DNA of 64,000 bases from Lichenostomus cassidix (taxonomy: Eukaryota > Chordata > Aves > Passeriformes > Meliphagidae), in NCBI GenBank assembly GCA_008360975.2, contig CM039211.1:70143965-70207964 (forward strand), in the 5' to 3' direction. Under the pieces are notes generated by a model. It was not told the DNA's origin, did not search any database, and saw only the letters and a program-made list of their open reading frames with translations. Of the stretch, positions 48,601 through 61,100 are shown piece by piece (positions within the stretch are counted from its first letter, which is position 1; each line of letters starts with the position of its first letter). The translations under genes were made by a program, and so were the position numbers.

Positions 48601-49579
48601 TGTGCTGCGAAATGGGATAAATCATCTCTATCATGGAGGAGGCACCACCAACAGTCACTCCTAAAAGGTGATGGTGCCAAATTGCTCCTTTCCCCAGCAA
48701 TTCTGCTGCAGTGTGAGCAGCAGTATAAAGCCTGTGTGCAACCAAAACAGAGTCTACAGCCATGTCACCTGTACAACATCCCAGGAAGAATATTTCCTGA
48801 AGTGGTCAAATTAAAAGGGCTGATGTTTCAAATTCTTGTGAGAAAAGTGCTATTAACTGTCTAAAACCAAGAGCTCAAAGCTTTGTCTAATCCCAAAGAT
48901 TTTAATTCCCGTGCCAGAGTGCTATCTAGCACTGTGCTGGGGTTTGACTCAGCAGTCAGTCAGATAAGGATAACCTCATCACTTTTCTGCATCGCTCATG
49001 GTTTAACTGTAGTTCTAAGTTAGTGAAATTCCTACCTAGTGCAATGAATCCTGTTCTTCCTTACACATAGGCTGAATTTAGCTTGATTTATAAAGGATAA
49101 TTCTTCATGGTCCTTATTATGCTAAAAATTTTCAGCGCTATAGTCAGTGCAGAAAAAATATTTTATGTTCTGATTTGTGATGTTCTGATTTTCAGCAAGA
49201 TAAAGAAAATGGTGAATGAATTGAATATTTATAGCTGAATCCCCCAGGTGGATCTGCCCTGATTATCTAGTCTCAGGACTGAATCTCTGAGGAAGATCAC
49301 TGCTTCCCTCAGTTTACACACTAATCAAAGGTGTCCAAGCCATAACTTCAGTCGTGCAAAACCTCAGTCAGTTTTACCTCCATTCCTTTAGGAGAGCCTT
49401 ATGATTTCCATGATCAGACACTGTGTTCATGTCTGTGAACTTCCTATCAAGCCATAGGAAGTTTATCCAGTATTGATAGAAAGCAAAGGTGTGATTTGAA
49501 CAAGCTCAACATTTCTCAGATGTACATTATTATATCTTTTCCTGAAATACTTGGGTACTTTAATTACAGAACTATGTTA
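45611..49579. other. Long gene-free single-copy stretch
   Basis: No gene or young repeat in almost 4 kb. 45655-45790 is dense in homeodomain-type ATTA words and free of repeats. Mutually overlapping frames at 48405-48864 on both strands (about 90-106 codons) have no family resemblance. Confidence 0.55.
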
Positions 49580-49800
49580 TTGTGGCAGGTGCTTTACAGG
49601 CATGGAATATAAAAATGGTCCCTGCTCCTGAAATACTGGGCAAGAGAAAGGCAAAACCTAAAGAGCCCCTTAGGAATACTGGGAACAGCAGAACGCTATT
49701 GGTTATTGTTGTTGTTAATATATTGACAGGCATTCTTTAAAGGTATTACAGCAAGCAAGAGTTTTAAGGAAGACTTTGAAGGAGACTGCAGAGATATTAT
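49580..49800 (+). repeat. Possible ancient CR1/L3-like relic
   Basis: GGCAGGTGCTTTACAGGCAT followed by AAATGGTCCCTGCTCCTGAA, and further on AAGAGTTTTAAGGAAGACTT and TGAAGGAGA, recall an old amniote CR1/L3-class repeat with the order 'GCTGTACAAACATA...GTCCCTGCCC...GTTTTAAGGAGGGATTTGAAGG'. The two blocks are separated by about 110 bases without a match. Resemblance by memory only. Confidence 0.4.
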
Positions 49801-50560
49801 GGTTCTTCTTTACTGGAAAAGCCAATGAAACCCCATGGGGATAAGTACAATGGAAAGCACAAAATGATTGAAAATTTCACAAGCTGATGATGCAGGTTAA
49901 ACACCACATGCCAACTGGAGGTCAGAATTAACCACTTCACAGCAGCGACAAGTTAGGTACAGAAACAATCCTGAGCTATGACTGCCCTTTGCACTTCTTG
50001 AAAACAGGGAGAGAGTGAAGACATGAAGGAAAAAGACAATCCCAGGTTATGTGTCAAGAGAAAAGTTGTCTGCAGCATTCACACCCAGATAAAGGGATAT
50101 TATAGAAACTGAGATGCAAGGTGTTGAGAGGAGAGGTGGGAGCTTTCCTGTGTGAAAATCCATACTGTGCTCATGATCTGAAGAAAGAGTCAGCCAGACT
50201 TACAATGTGGCTACTGAGAGCCTGGGTAGATTTCTGCAGCACAGATGTCACATAAATTTGCTAGGCTAGATGTAAATGAGGAGGACAATGGATACCCAGA
50301 GCCTGGCCCTGTGGAGCAGGGAGAGGATGAGCATCAGTCCTCACTTCAGATCCAGCCCAGGGCAGAGAGACATAGGGGAAAATTACATGGAGCTTTCATT
50401 TGTGTTTCAAATTAAAACATACAGAAAGAGTTTTGAATATTGAATTTATCCTCACTATAGCTGAAACAGTAGATTACAGTCTTGTAAATCCCTTGCTAAC
50501 TTGCCAGCATTTCAGTCTTCAGAACATTGTTGGTTTAATTCCTCATAGAGCTTTTCGGGG
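49801..50560. other. Single-copy sequence, no gene seen
   Basis: No coding frame or repeat recognised; ordinary A+T-rich DNA. Confidence 0.55.
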
Positions 50561-50586
50561 GTTTTTTGTTTTTTTTTTTTTTTTTG

Positions 50587-50617
<31 letters not shown>
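50561..50617. repeat. T run and (GTTTT)n microsatellite
   Basis: A long T run with isolated Gs passes into GTTTTGTTTTGTTTTGTTTT-type repeats and ends in AAGGGG. It is the complement of a (CAAAA)n tract. Confidence 0.93.
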
Positions 50618-50618
<1 letters not shown>

Positions 50619-51878
50619 GGGGTATAATCGTACTGGTAAATCAAAACTATTTTATTATCTTCAGTTTTTCTCTGAATGATGTCCTCTATTTTTTTGGGGT
50701 TTTTGATCTGATGTCTTTTCCCTGCCCCCAGTTTTACTAGTTCTCATTTTATCTATTTATGCAATATCCTCTTCCAACGGTCTTGTCCAGATGATTCACT
50801 AACAACTGGACTAATGGCCATCTCCATCCTTAGCAGCTGAGAGGGTGAGAGAATGAAGGGGTCAGGCCATCAGCTGCTGCAAATTGGTGCTGCACCATTG
50901 GTTTAATTGAAATGGTGCCAGTTTACGCCAGCCGAGAATCTCAGCCTGGAACTCTGCTCAACCCAAGCTCAAGGAAAGAACATCTCCAATCAGTTCACCC
51001 ACCTGAAGTTTGTTACCTAAAGTATGTTAAAACTCAGGTTGGCTACCCATTGGCTCTCCAGATGAGCCACATACAGCTAAGGGAAAAAGAAAAGCAGCAG
51101 CATCCAACCATTTACTTTCTTTCTCATGAGCCTCTCAAAGCCATCGGTGTCTCCACAGTTTAGATATGCACATTTTGTTTTGAAGAAATAAACATCAAAT
51201 AAACAGTAAGATCTACTGCCACAGCTCCACTGACTTAGTTTAACAGTACCTCTTTTACACTTCAGTGTGCTGGTGGTAACACTGTTTTTAGTTCATAGCA
51301 CATATATTCCACATTAGAGCTTTACCAGATTAAGGAATAAATTTTAGCAACAAATGTATAGCAACTCTCATAACCCTGCAGGGAGTTTTACACGTGAGTG
51401 TTTAGAACAACAGGCTTGAACTTCCTCTTCCCCCATTAACTGCTGGAAGGAGCAGAGGTAATTTCTGATCTGAACCTTTTGGTCTAGCCCTTCCCTTTAA
51501 ATTTCTATTGAAGTGTGACTATTTTGCAAAATATGTGTCTAAACCAGTGTATTGCTACTTTCTACTGCAGGCAAATATATTACCAGATTATCTTGCTCTG
51601 TGGTATATGTTCTGTTTATTCCCATGCACTGAATGAGTAAAAAAGCATCTCAATCTTAAGTCACACTGTATATTTAATTTTTAGTTTATTTTTACTAACA
51701 AAAGTACCAATTTTTTCTGTATTCAGGGCAGGCTCACCTTTCTGAGAGTTGTCAAGATTGGACTGTTTATAGCAAGATGACAAACACTTGGATTTTTTTT
51801 TTGTCTCTACTTTATCTGCATTGATCAAGTAGAGACAATATTACAAATTATAGGGAAGGAGAAAAGAGACCAAAAACT
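50618..51878. other. Single-copy sequence, no gene seen
   Basis: No gene or interspersed repeat recognised. Short T runs near 50690 and 51791. Confidence 0.55.
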
Positions 51879-51947
51879 GAAAAAAACCCAAAACCCAAAC
51901 CCAAAAACCTGAGGGCCTGCTTCCTTTTTTTTTTTTTTTTTTTTTTT
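51879..51947. repeat. A/C tract followed by 23-bp T run
   Basis: AAAAAACCCAAAACCCAAAC and its continuation (51880-51908) is followed, after CTGAGGGCCTGCTTCC, by about 23 Ts (51925-51947). It lies roughly 80 bases left of the L1-like relic. Confidence 0.92.
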
Positions 51948-52030
51948 GGCAAAAACCTGCTACAGAAACAAATGTAGATGAGGGGGGCACTGAGCCATAT
52001 AGAAGTGAGTAATTATCTACTGTTACAGGC

Positions 52031-52760
52031 CTTATTATCTCTCCAAATGTTTGCTAAAAATTCTATTGGGCAACCATCTGGACCCTGAGCTTTAACGGTG
52101 GATACAGAGTGGATTGTTGCTTTAACTTTTAGATGGGAAAATTTCTTTCTTTAATTCTTTCCTGTCATCCTGTGTTAAATAATTTAGTTGAATGTCTCCT
52201 TGATAGCTTTCTGAGTCCTCAGAGTCACTGCATTCTAGATGATATCATCACATAAAATATTCTTTGAAAGTTTATATATACAGGATTTTTTTACCACTAG
52301 AGGATCTGAGGACACTTTGCCATCTGTTGTAAGGGTTTGCTAATGCACCTATTTTCTCTTCTATCCCTAACATTCTCTTTTTAAATTACTAGGCTTAATA
52401 ATTTGCCTAATTGGTAGCCTCCCCCCACATCTGAAATTATATACGATGCATATTGCTTCAGCATCCTCTCTGTGTATGAAACCTAGTAGTTCTCCTCTAA
52501 GAATTTCCATTGTTACTGTATTGCTGTAGTTTTCAACAGCAAATATAATTTCCTTCATTCAGGCTGTGATAAATAATTCAATAACATATCATCAATAACT
52601 ATAGACCAGTTGCTTAGCTTGAAACATGTCTCTAGTTTGCTGTGAAGGTCATCGCTATCAATTATGCACCTATCTTCCATGGAATGTTTCAATTTAGTAT
52701 TATAATCATAACAATAAATGATCTTTGTTCATATGAAGGATATTTCATTGACACAGGTTT
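52031..52760 (-). mobile_element. Ancient L1-type LINE relic (ORF2 fragment)
   Basis: On the minus strand, broken frames recover successive parts of an L1-clade ORF2. At 52478-52513 (within an open frame 52367-52558) the product reads TMEILRGELLGF, matching the 'W..LK.v.RGe.i.y' block between endonuclease and reverse transcriptase. At about 52140-52190 another frame gives LTQDDRKELKKEI, like the 'Lt.e.r..L..eI' block before the RT. At 52058-52084 a third gives GPDGCPIEF, the RT motif usually written PGPDGFP.EFY, preceded by an 'AIHS.K..K'-like stretch. Order and spacing are right for L1. At least two frameshifts and several stops show long decay. Left end at about 52031 is abrupt. The part beyond about 52600 (towards the endonuclease) is weak. 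It could alternatively be a Tx1-like branch of L1. Confidence 0.8.
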
Positions 52761-55700
52761 TCAACTGTTTTGTTGTATTTTTTTACTAATTTCCAGATAG
52801 GCACTGCAAGACATCCAGTTTTAGCTCTCTTGACCAAAGTCACAATACTGCATGAACAGCAGAACCAGTAATATAATCAGGCACCTGATGTTCTGCACTT
52901 GCCTTTGGACATTTTCTGTGAAACGATGTGATGACCAAGCCGTGAGGCTTCTCCCGTGACACTGAATCCATATTACCTCGTCCTGACCAAGTGATGGCTT
53001 TCAACTCTCCCCAGTTTCAAGTTGCACAGGGAACCTGTAATGGGATTGCATCACATTTGAATTTACCTTTTGAAATGCAGCCCTCGGGCAGTCTCTGCAT
53101 TCCTCTAGCTGAGCAGAGATATGGGTGAAACAAGTTCTTGATTTAGCTGCCAATAAGTGTCTAAAGCACTTCATGACTGACAGTCTGCAGAGGAGCAGCA
53201 GGATCCCACCGGAGCTAACAAGGGGATGCAGTTAAATCAGCCTCCCAGCCCAGGGTAAGATTGTTCCAGAAGCAAAGAAAAGAGAACAACGTGACTAAGT
53301 CCTTGCTGTGTCCTGATTTCCACCAAACTGTTGTCCCAGGTGGGGAGGGGTCAGTGTGCCCTGAACAAGGTGCAGAATGCTCCTCCACCTCCACCCCAGC
53401 ACCTCAGGCACCTGCAGGCATCTCCCAGCTCTGTCCCTCAGTTGAGGGGAAGGAAGTCAGACAAGGTATACACACATGTTTTGTCTTCTCATAAGTCAGA
53501 GGTCTATTGTAAATGAGAATGGCAATATTCTATATGTAATGCTATTTTCTTACTCCTCTTTTGCTGCAGTTTTTTTTTTACCTATTGTATTTCCATTTAT
53601 TTTTATTTTAAATCTACCTTCTCTTGTTCCATCCAGTCAGACTGGCTGTTCTGGTGGTATTAATTATTTCTTGGAATTGGTTGCTATTATACTGTGTTTC
53701 TCTTTGTGGCTTCAATATTTCATGAGACTGGATTAATCTAGTTTATCTGAGATCTTTTGCTTACAATATGTAAATAAAAATAACATTTCAGGGAAAGGTT
53801 AATATTTCCAAACAGGCTTTTGCTTTTTCTAATTATATTTAGGGTAAGATCTTTGAAGTTATGGAGCATCTCTCACTAACTTTATTAGTAAATAGATGTT
53901 TTGGGAGAACAGAAAAAAAGACAGTTCAGAAAGAGTTTTTAAAATCTTGACCTGAAACCTCCAAAAGAAAAAGTGTAATTCTTAGAGGAGGGAAGAAGAG
54001 AAGTGTTCCAAGGGATGTAATACAATCATCATTGTAAATACTTAGAAGCCTAGAGGGTGTGGGATAAATTCAGCTGGATGAAAAATAATCCTGAATAGGA
54101 AAATAATCAGATAACATAACTCCATAGCTTTTAATCCATATGGTTCTTAATTTTACTTTAAACTCTTTCATTAGGAAAACCAGTGATTTCTGTATTTCAA
54201 AGCATCCTCAACACAGTCTTGGAAGGCACATGCAGGAACTCAAAGCAGCAGTTTGCAAGAGGGCTTATCTTTTACCAGTGGCAATGACACTAATGGGAAT
54301 GAATGGGGATGGTTTGTGCTAGCACTCACTGATAGTCTCTCAGAGCATGCAAGCACATTATTATAAATAGTAGATGCAGAGAGAAAATGGGAAAAACTGT
54401 CATTGTACCAGCTGAAAGGACTCTGCAATACAGAGGATAGAAATTGCCATAGCAGATCAAATTTTGATCTGTTTAACCCCATGTCTTACACAAGCTATCA
54501 CCAGGATATTCAGCCTGGGAAGCACAAATGTTGCTTAAATCCTAAAATCTCTTTAGACCAAACTGTTTATAACTTTCACAGACTTTTCCTTCCTGCCAAG
54601 CAACTCCCCCCACCACTCCTCTCCTCCTGCCCCATGGTATCACCTGGCAGAAAGTCCAACAGATTGATGGGAAGAAAGTGGGAAGTAGAAGGGATCTTCC
54701 TCAGTTCTCTTTCAGTGCATGTGCATGTACTTCTGTGAGCATATATAAACATTCCATATGCCAGGAATCATCACAGACCAGTGCCAGTGAGCAGCCCAGG
54801 GAGAGCAACCAGCCATGTGGCCACATATGTTTGCAGACAAACCTGAACCCCAGGCACTCCTGGTGTCAAATAGTTTGCCTTAAAATATGTGCTATCATTT
54901 AAGCCTAACCTCCCTCCAATCTCATCATTATGTGCTCAGGATTTTCTAAAGGCATATTTGTCTATTTCAGTACCATCCTGCTATTGGGAAGGAAAAAAAA
55001 TATAATAATGTTCTTACCACAAGGAGAGATTTTGGAGCTGTGACTTCCTGGAAACCCAGTATCCATCCCCTGATTTGTCCATTTTTTTCCTCTTCTTGCC
55101 GCTCTTGTCTCCTGGTATTCAATGTCCCCACAGAAATGCAGATACGTCCTGCCCAAGGCATGAGCATAAAGGACATATAGGCTGAATGAGGGAAGCTCAG
55201 CACATTTTTAAATTAAAAAGAACATCTGCGGTTTTGCTATCTGGGATAAAAATTACAAAAGCTATGTATTCTCATGCTTCAGGGCATAAACTGATCAGTA
55301 CCTAGGGTCAGGTACACCCCAATCTGTCACAATTAGGAACATACACAGAGTTTTAAACTTTCTCTGGAAACAGCTGTTTTTGGCTGCTGTTGCTGACAAA
55401 CACAGTGGATTGAGGGGTCTGCTGGCTGGATAAGGAGTAGGAAGTGCTGATATTCTGCTACAATACAATTTATACAGGAAAAAATAATGCAGATTAAAAA
55501 TCCACATGCAAAGGATATTTACTTTCTTTTTCCTTTTATATTTAAGTTAGAAGTCCCCTCTCATCTTTTCCCTGGCCCAACAGGATATTTTAAGTGGGAA
55601 GGCGTCTCCCTAAAAGCCTTTCTCTCACCTCTTGGAAGCAGTTTACCAGACATCTTTCTGTTCCATTTATCCAGCTCCTGATTATTTGTTGTTCGCTTTT

Positions 55701-56771
55701 AGTCCTAAAAACTGTACCAGAAATATGATTTTCCTTTGTCCCTTTAGATGTTTTGGACTGCAGACAGAAGGAGAGAAGAGGTGATGTGAGAGTTCACTTT
55801 TCCTGCCATTTCTAGACATGAGAGGACAGCCTCTGCAGGTAGCTGTTCTCATAAGTGATGCTGGCTGGACAGGCTAAATGATGGCATGTTGAAATTTCAT
55901 ACGAAGCAGAATGATTTCCATATCTGCAGATCCTCTTCAGTGGCATTAGTTATGCTAATAAAGTGGTGCGACTTTTCTGGCAGTGCTTGAGGCAGCTGCC
56001 AGGCTGTGACTGAAGACTCTATCTGGGGAAATAACTCAGCAAGTAAAATTCAGATGGCCAACAACCTGCTCGGGCTCCTGCTCCTCATCCAGAGCTGCTC
56101 ACGAGCTCTACTGTTGTGCGTATAATAAACTGTGCCTAACTCAGACACAACCCCGCTGGCATCTCAGACATTACTTTGCAAAGCTCTTCAGGACACCCCC
56201 AGTGTTTGCTTAATTTATGTGCTGATAGGCATTTCTATGACATCCATCGCCAGCGTGCAGAAAAGGCTGGCAAAGTTACTAGGGGAAGCAAGAGGAAAAC
56301 AAAAGAGAGAGCCGGTTCACACATTGCGCCAGATGAGCCCACCAGCTGCTGGAGGATGAGGCATGTGCCACTCCAAGAGCTGAAGGAGGCAGGGTGAATG
56401 CAAGATGAAGCTGGATGTGAGATGGAACCCTTTCTTTGAGCAGCGTTGGGGTGCAGAGCCAAGCTGGGTGGGAGGATAGGAATGAGTTCAGGAATTCAAA
56501 TTCTATGCCTTGTCCCTAAAGAGAGTCCTTGGAAATTTGCAAACCTTTGAAAACCAAAGGGTGGAGTCTTGTCCATGCAAGAAATTCCTCTCCACAGGAA
56601 TGAGCTACATCCCAAGTCTCTACAGGATACATTGTGCTTTTTCAGAGACCAAATTTTCCTGGCCATGTTTTACAGTTTTCCACTTGCTTGGGTCCAGAGC
56701 TTAAAATTAAATAGGGAAGTCTAAGGAAGGAAATGTCTTCTGTCAGCTCTATTCTTGGTTCTTCTAAAGAT
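52761..56771. other. Single-copy sequence, no gene seen
   Basis: No gene or young repeat. 53220-53470 is slightly GC-richer with overlapping short frames. 55900-56460 is unusual in keeping several CpG and a dense set of motif-like words (ATGCTAAT at 55952-55959, CAGCTG at 55993-55998), discussed as a possible regulatory stretch. Confidence 0.5.
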
Positions 56772-56826
56772 TTTGTTCATAATATGTGGTGAGAGAGTTC
56801 TTTGTTCATAATATGTGGTGAGAGAC
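56772..56826. repeat. 29-bp tandem duplication
   Basis: TTTGTTCATAATATGTGGTG + AGAGAGTTC at 56772-56800 is followed directly by TTTGTTCATAATATGTGGTG + AGAGA at 56801-56825. Units are identical over 25 bases, so the duplication is recent. Confidence 0.95.
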
Positions 56827-56834
56827 TAGAGTTC

Positions 56835-56857
56835 ACTAGTCAAGACTTGTGACTAGT
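56835..56857. repeat. Perfect short hairpin
   Basis: ACTAGTCA (56835-56842) and TGACTAGT (56850-56857) are perfect inverted repeats of 8 bp around a 7-base loop AGACTTG. It lies 10 bases after the 29-bp duplication. An outer pair AGACTAG (56823-56829) and CTAGTCT (56853-56859) offers an alternative longer-loop pairing. No terminator or RNA role is implied. Confidence 0.85.
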
Positions 56858-59673
56858 CTTGCATACGAAGTAGTCAAAGAAAGATCAGTTGTGGAGTTTG
56901 AATTTGTTTAGGGAGTGCTATTCTTTCATTCTCATTGTTATGACAATCATTGTTCTTCTGTTCAAGTTTGCAGAAAACTTAGTTAACAAATGATGCTTTC
57001 ACGTGTCCAGGATGAGTTTCTTTCCCCTTGGGTGATTTGAAGCTACACAGGTGAGAAAGTCTTGTCACATCCCTGCCCTCTTCTTTGGGACAAGGCATCC
57101 TGTTATTTCCTCTTAGCTTTCTGGGCTTTGTGACTTTGTGCCTTGCTCAGCTTAAAAAACAAAATAATTTTTTATTATACCACTTTCTTCTCTTCCAACA
57201 CGTACCTTTTAAGAAGAAAGTCACCATTTAATTTCTCTAAGCCTGTAAATGCAGTGGTGGTGATGGAAAGCCTCCACAGACCTCTTAATGGACTAGCCTA
57301 ACAGACTCACCTCTAATGTCCAGATATTCAGGTCACAGAGATATCAGATAAATACATAATACATCCATTCAAGAGAGTTTGAGTATCTACTAAAGAAGCA
57401 GAGGTACTTGTGCCCTAACAGTCAGGCACTCCATGAATTATAAGCATTTCTGGAGCAATGTTCACATAGAAACCTTTCTCCAACAGGAATAAAATTAACC
57501 ACAGCAACAACCCCCCCCCCCAAAAGCAAAACCTCCACTCGAAAATAACACCACCAGTGCAAGATTGTCCTTGCCTTTTCATTTTCCAGCTAGTGGAATT
57601 TACTTGTAATCCCATAGCCCTGTATTACCACATTGCCAGTAGCAGGCTGTAAGCTTTGTGTTGAGTTTGCAAGGCCTCAGATCTGTCTTTATTCTGTTTG
57701 AACTTTTCTTGACCCCCCCTGCAGCTTTGTTTTACTTGGTTTAGCTGCAACTGCAATTTTTCTAATGACCAGATGGCTATGGCTAATTTGTTTTATTTCT
57801 GTTTATCCTTTTTATGCTACCACCATGGTTTTATAACTCTAACTCAATGTAATATAGAGAAACACAGTCCTGGTAAGACAAGAGAGGCCTTAAGAGGTGG
57901 GAATATGGGATGGGGAGGTGTGGGGTGATAAGAGGTGGGATCAGCACTGAGACTACATGGCTGTAAACAGCTTACCCATGGTCAGTTAAAAAAAACACAG
58001 ACCTGGAGCTGGATGAAACCAGGTTTAAGGGTAAAAGAGGAAATAGTGCCTGAGACATGTGGAAGGTACTGTAATTGGTACATTTGGATGTGGAGGTGCA
58101 GTCAGATAAAAAAAGAACAAGGTATACAGCTGTGCTAAGAAGCACACAACAGCCACAAGAAGATCTTAAAGTCAAGAGGAGGAAACCACCATGTTCCTTC
58201 TGGCAAAAGCTCCAGATGCTGGCATAACCCTGTCATAACCACACACACCACCAGGGTGAAACCACTGACCTTCAGACCCAGCAGAGAGGGACATATGTGA
58301 GCATAACACAGGGAAAAGGGAGAGAAACTCAGGTGTGTTTATGACAGTGTGAACCACAGAATTATTAGTGCTGAAAGTTTTCCTGCATAGAAAGAAGCAT
58401 TCTCTCTTTTTCCACACTAATTAGATGAGGGCTGATAATGATTAAGCAACTAAGATTTTATTATGCTAACAATAAACTCCTGGCTTTATATTTAAGACAT
58501 GTTTACTGTTTGCCCATAAAAAAGATTCTGAGAGTAACGCACTTTCACAACCAACATTTGCTATAATCTATCAATGTCGGAGAGATGCACTTCATAACCA
58601 GTTAAAGCTGATGAGAGACAATAAAAAGTATGGTCCCAGTCCCCTCTGCCTAGTACTCATGGCTGGATATTTCTACCTTTTTGTAGAACTGTGGTCTCTG
58701 ATAGAGCTGAAAATGCTTCTAGTCTAAATCTAATCTCACTGACACTAAGAGTAGAACCATGCATTAAAATTTCCACTGCAAACAGCAGTAATAACAAGAT
58801 AGCCATGGCAGTACCTTGTTTCAGGGCTACAGGGTTACAGCTGCCTCAGCTCCCTGCGCTAAAAGCCAGTATTAGGAGCATTAGTCCCAAAATGTTACTG
58901 TTGAAGCCTTTTCAGGTTGCAGGTGCTGTTAACATGCACACATTTGGAATTGCATGGCTACAAAATTAGCTGCAAACATTATAAATTTTGGTGCCTGAAG
59001 AAGGATGAAGAGAGGAGACAGGAGCTGAGGAGGGAACGAACCTTATAAATCAGCTTTGCCACCCAGAAAGGTGTGCCACTGCACCACAGACTTGCTGTTT
59101 GCTGCTCATTATATGTAATTCCCCTCTTCCAGGGAGCTCAGTTATCTACTGGGAGAGCAGTGAGATGCAATTTTTCACTCATCCAGTCATATGATTTCAG
59201 GGGCACAGCACAGTTTACGGAAGAACAGAGGATGAGCAGCTGAAGTGAATAATTCACGAACATTCCATAGGCCCCGATTTGTTTGTATAAACTATTTGGT
59301 AAATAGTTACGCATAACTATCATATTCATAGCATTCAGGAACGGTTTGGGAACAAAGGCCAAAGCTCCTGAATAATTTATTCCCCAGGAATTATTCAGAT
59401 CGCTCCCGTGTATTCTCTGGAGCCTCTCCCCGTGGCAGATTACCAAAAGGTACTGTGCATTAAGTGGAATTTGGCTGTGCCCCAAGCAGGACGGAGTGTG
59501 AGTGTTTGGAGTGCAACCTGCAGTGCCTGGAGAAAACCTTGTCTCCCTCCAAGCTGAGCTGCAGACACCAAGGCACAGATGTGCAGTGTGCCAGTCTCCA
59601 GAATTTCAAGCTGTTCCAGACAACCGTGACCTGGTGAAATCAGTGCTGAAGCATATGTGATGGGGAGAGATTT
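56858..59673. other. Single-copy sequence, no gene seen
   Basis: A run of 11 C lies at 57511-57521. No coding frame resembles a known protein. 59150-59640 contains minus-strand frames that extend out of the adjacent A/C tract and owe their length to it. Confidence 0.55.
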
Positions 59674-59940
59674 TAAAAAAAATAAAGAAAAAAAAACCCT
59701 TAAATAAAGCAACCAACCAAAAGCAAACAAACAAAAGAAACCCAACCAACCAAAAAAAAATAAACAAAAACAATAAACAAACAAACCAAAAAAAACCAGA
59801 AAACCAAAACCAACCAACCAAACATAAAAAAAACTCACCAAAATAATAAATCTCCTAAACAGCAAAAGAAAGAAAAACAACAACAAAAAATACCCCCAAA
59901 CAAAATCAAAGTAAAACAAAAAAAAAGGCAACAAAAACCA
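59674..59940. repeat. Long A/C-only low-complexity tract
   Basis: About 265 bases of mainly A and C on the plus strand (CCAACCAACC, CAAACAAAC, AAAAAACC words). The minus strand of 59804-59819 reads GGTTGGTTGGTTTTGG, again a possible two-layer G-quadruplex. It generates a 164-codon minus-strand frame that is an artefact. Confidence 0.9.
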
Positions 59941-60988
59941 GCCAAAATTTTACAGAAATTTGTAGAAAACACAAGTTGAAAAACAATAAATTTCTTCTGC
60001 TCTATATGGTGAAGAACAGCTGAGTATTTTGTTTTATTCTTTCCCCTCGTATTATTTTAAAATTGGGTATTTTCTGACAGTTGGCTCATATGTTTGTTTC
60101 TGTTCATATTAACATTTGAGGTCTTATCTCCCCCACTTTCCATGCAGATTCCTCCAAATGGTAAGATAACAATAGCAATCAAATTTTGAAATCTCAGGCA
60201 CTGAAAACAAGGTTACTTTGTTAGATTTTGCTTGAACATTGTGAAATGTTGCTCTCATTTTTAAAGTCGCCGTATCCTTAATGATACAATTTATTTACCT
60301 GACCACATTCAAGTGTATGCATAGAAAAACAAAGAGAAATTCTCCTTTTCTTCAAGTTTAATATTATGGCAGTAAATTTCTTTCTGTTTCCACGGACCAA
60401 GGACAGTTTGGGGAAGTGACTTCTTGATTGCAGCTGCTAGCAGAAGAGCTATTCCCTCTTCAATAGAACTGGGGCAGTTCTATCATTGATTTAAATGTAT
60501 TGATTTTTATTTTTTTGTACAACAGGTGCTTAATTTCAGTCAGATTTTTCAGATTTTGAATGCCAACAAGGAAATGATAATAAAGTTTCCCTCTTGCTGA
60601 TGGTTTCTTTTGGGAGTATTTTCTCCCTGCCTATTACAATAAAGGGTTATTTTTCTTCCTCACTGAAATTTTCCCAAGCAAAAAGGCATCCTTGGCTACA
60701 AGGAAAAAAAATCACAACTAAAAAACATTTCATCTCAATCAGTGTATTGAAATCCTCCTTGCACCCTCACAAAAGGAGAGCTTCTGAACCATGATGAATA
60801 GGCCTTGATTTTACAGGTCTAAGTGATATTTGAGCCACAGTCATTCCTAACTTACTTGTTTTTCATTGGAGTTGTAACTACCCAGGTTCCCAGAAACAGC
60901 CAAACTGCACCCTGAAAAGGTTTACACAAGTTGAGTCACTAGAATATTTAAATTTTAGGGACAAGAAGAGAAGATAAACAGGGAATTT
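59941..60988. other. Single-copy sequence, no gene seen
   Basis: A+T-rich DNA; no gene or repeat recognised. Confidence 0.55.
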
Positions 60989-61100
60989 GGGGAAGTGTTC
61001 AAGGCCAGATTGGGTGGGGCATATTCTAGTGAAATGTCTGTTTGCATGAGATGAGCTTTAAGGTCCCTTCTAACCCAACCGTTTCTGTAAATCTATGATT
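60989..61100 (+). mobile_element. CR1 LINE 3' terminus, short fragment
   Basis: GGGGAAGTGTTCAAGGCCAG, ATTGGGTGGGGC, ATTCTAGTGAAATGTCTG, TTTAAGGTCCCTTCTAACCC and the terminal ATCTATGATTTC, all in CR1 3' order on the plus strand. Diverged; 5'-truncated to about 110 bases. Confidence 0.88.

Noticed and set aside
56835..56857. Hairpin as a microRNA precursor or terminator
   Set aside because: The stem is only 8 bp, far too short for a microRNA precursor, and it lacks a T run or nearby gene.
59440..59934. 164-codon minus-strand frame, the longest in the window, with hydrophobic stretches that mimic membrane segments
   Set aside because: The hydrophobic part lies entirely over the A/C tract at 59674-59940, so the apparent membrane segments are a composition effect. 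Frames at 42116-42713 fail for the same reason.
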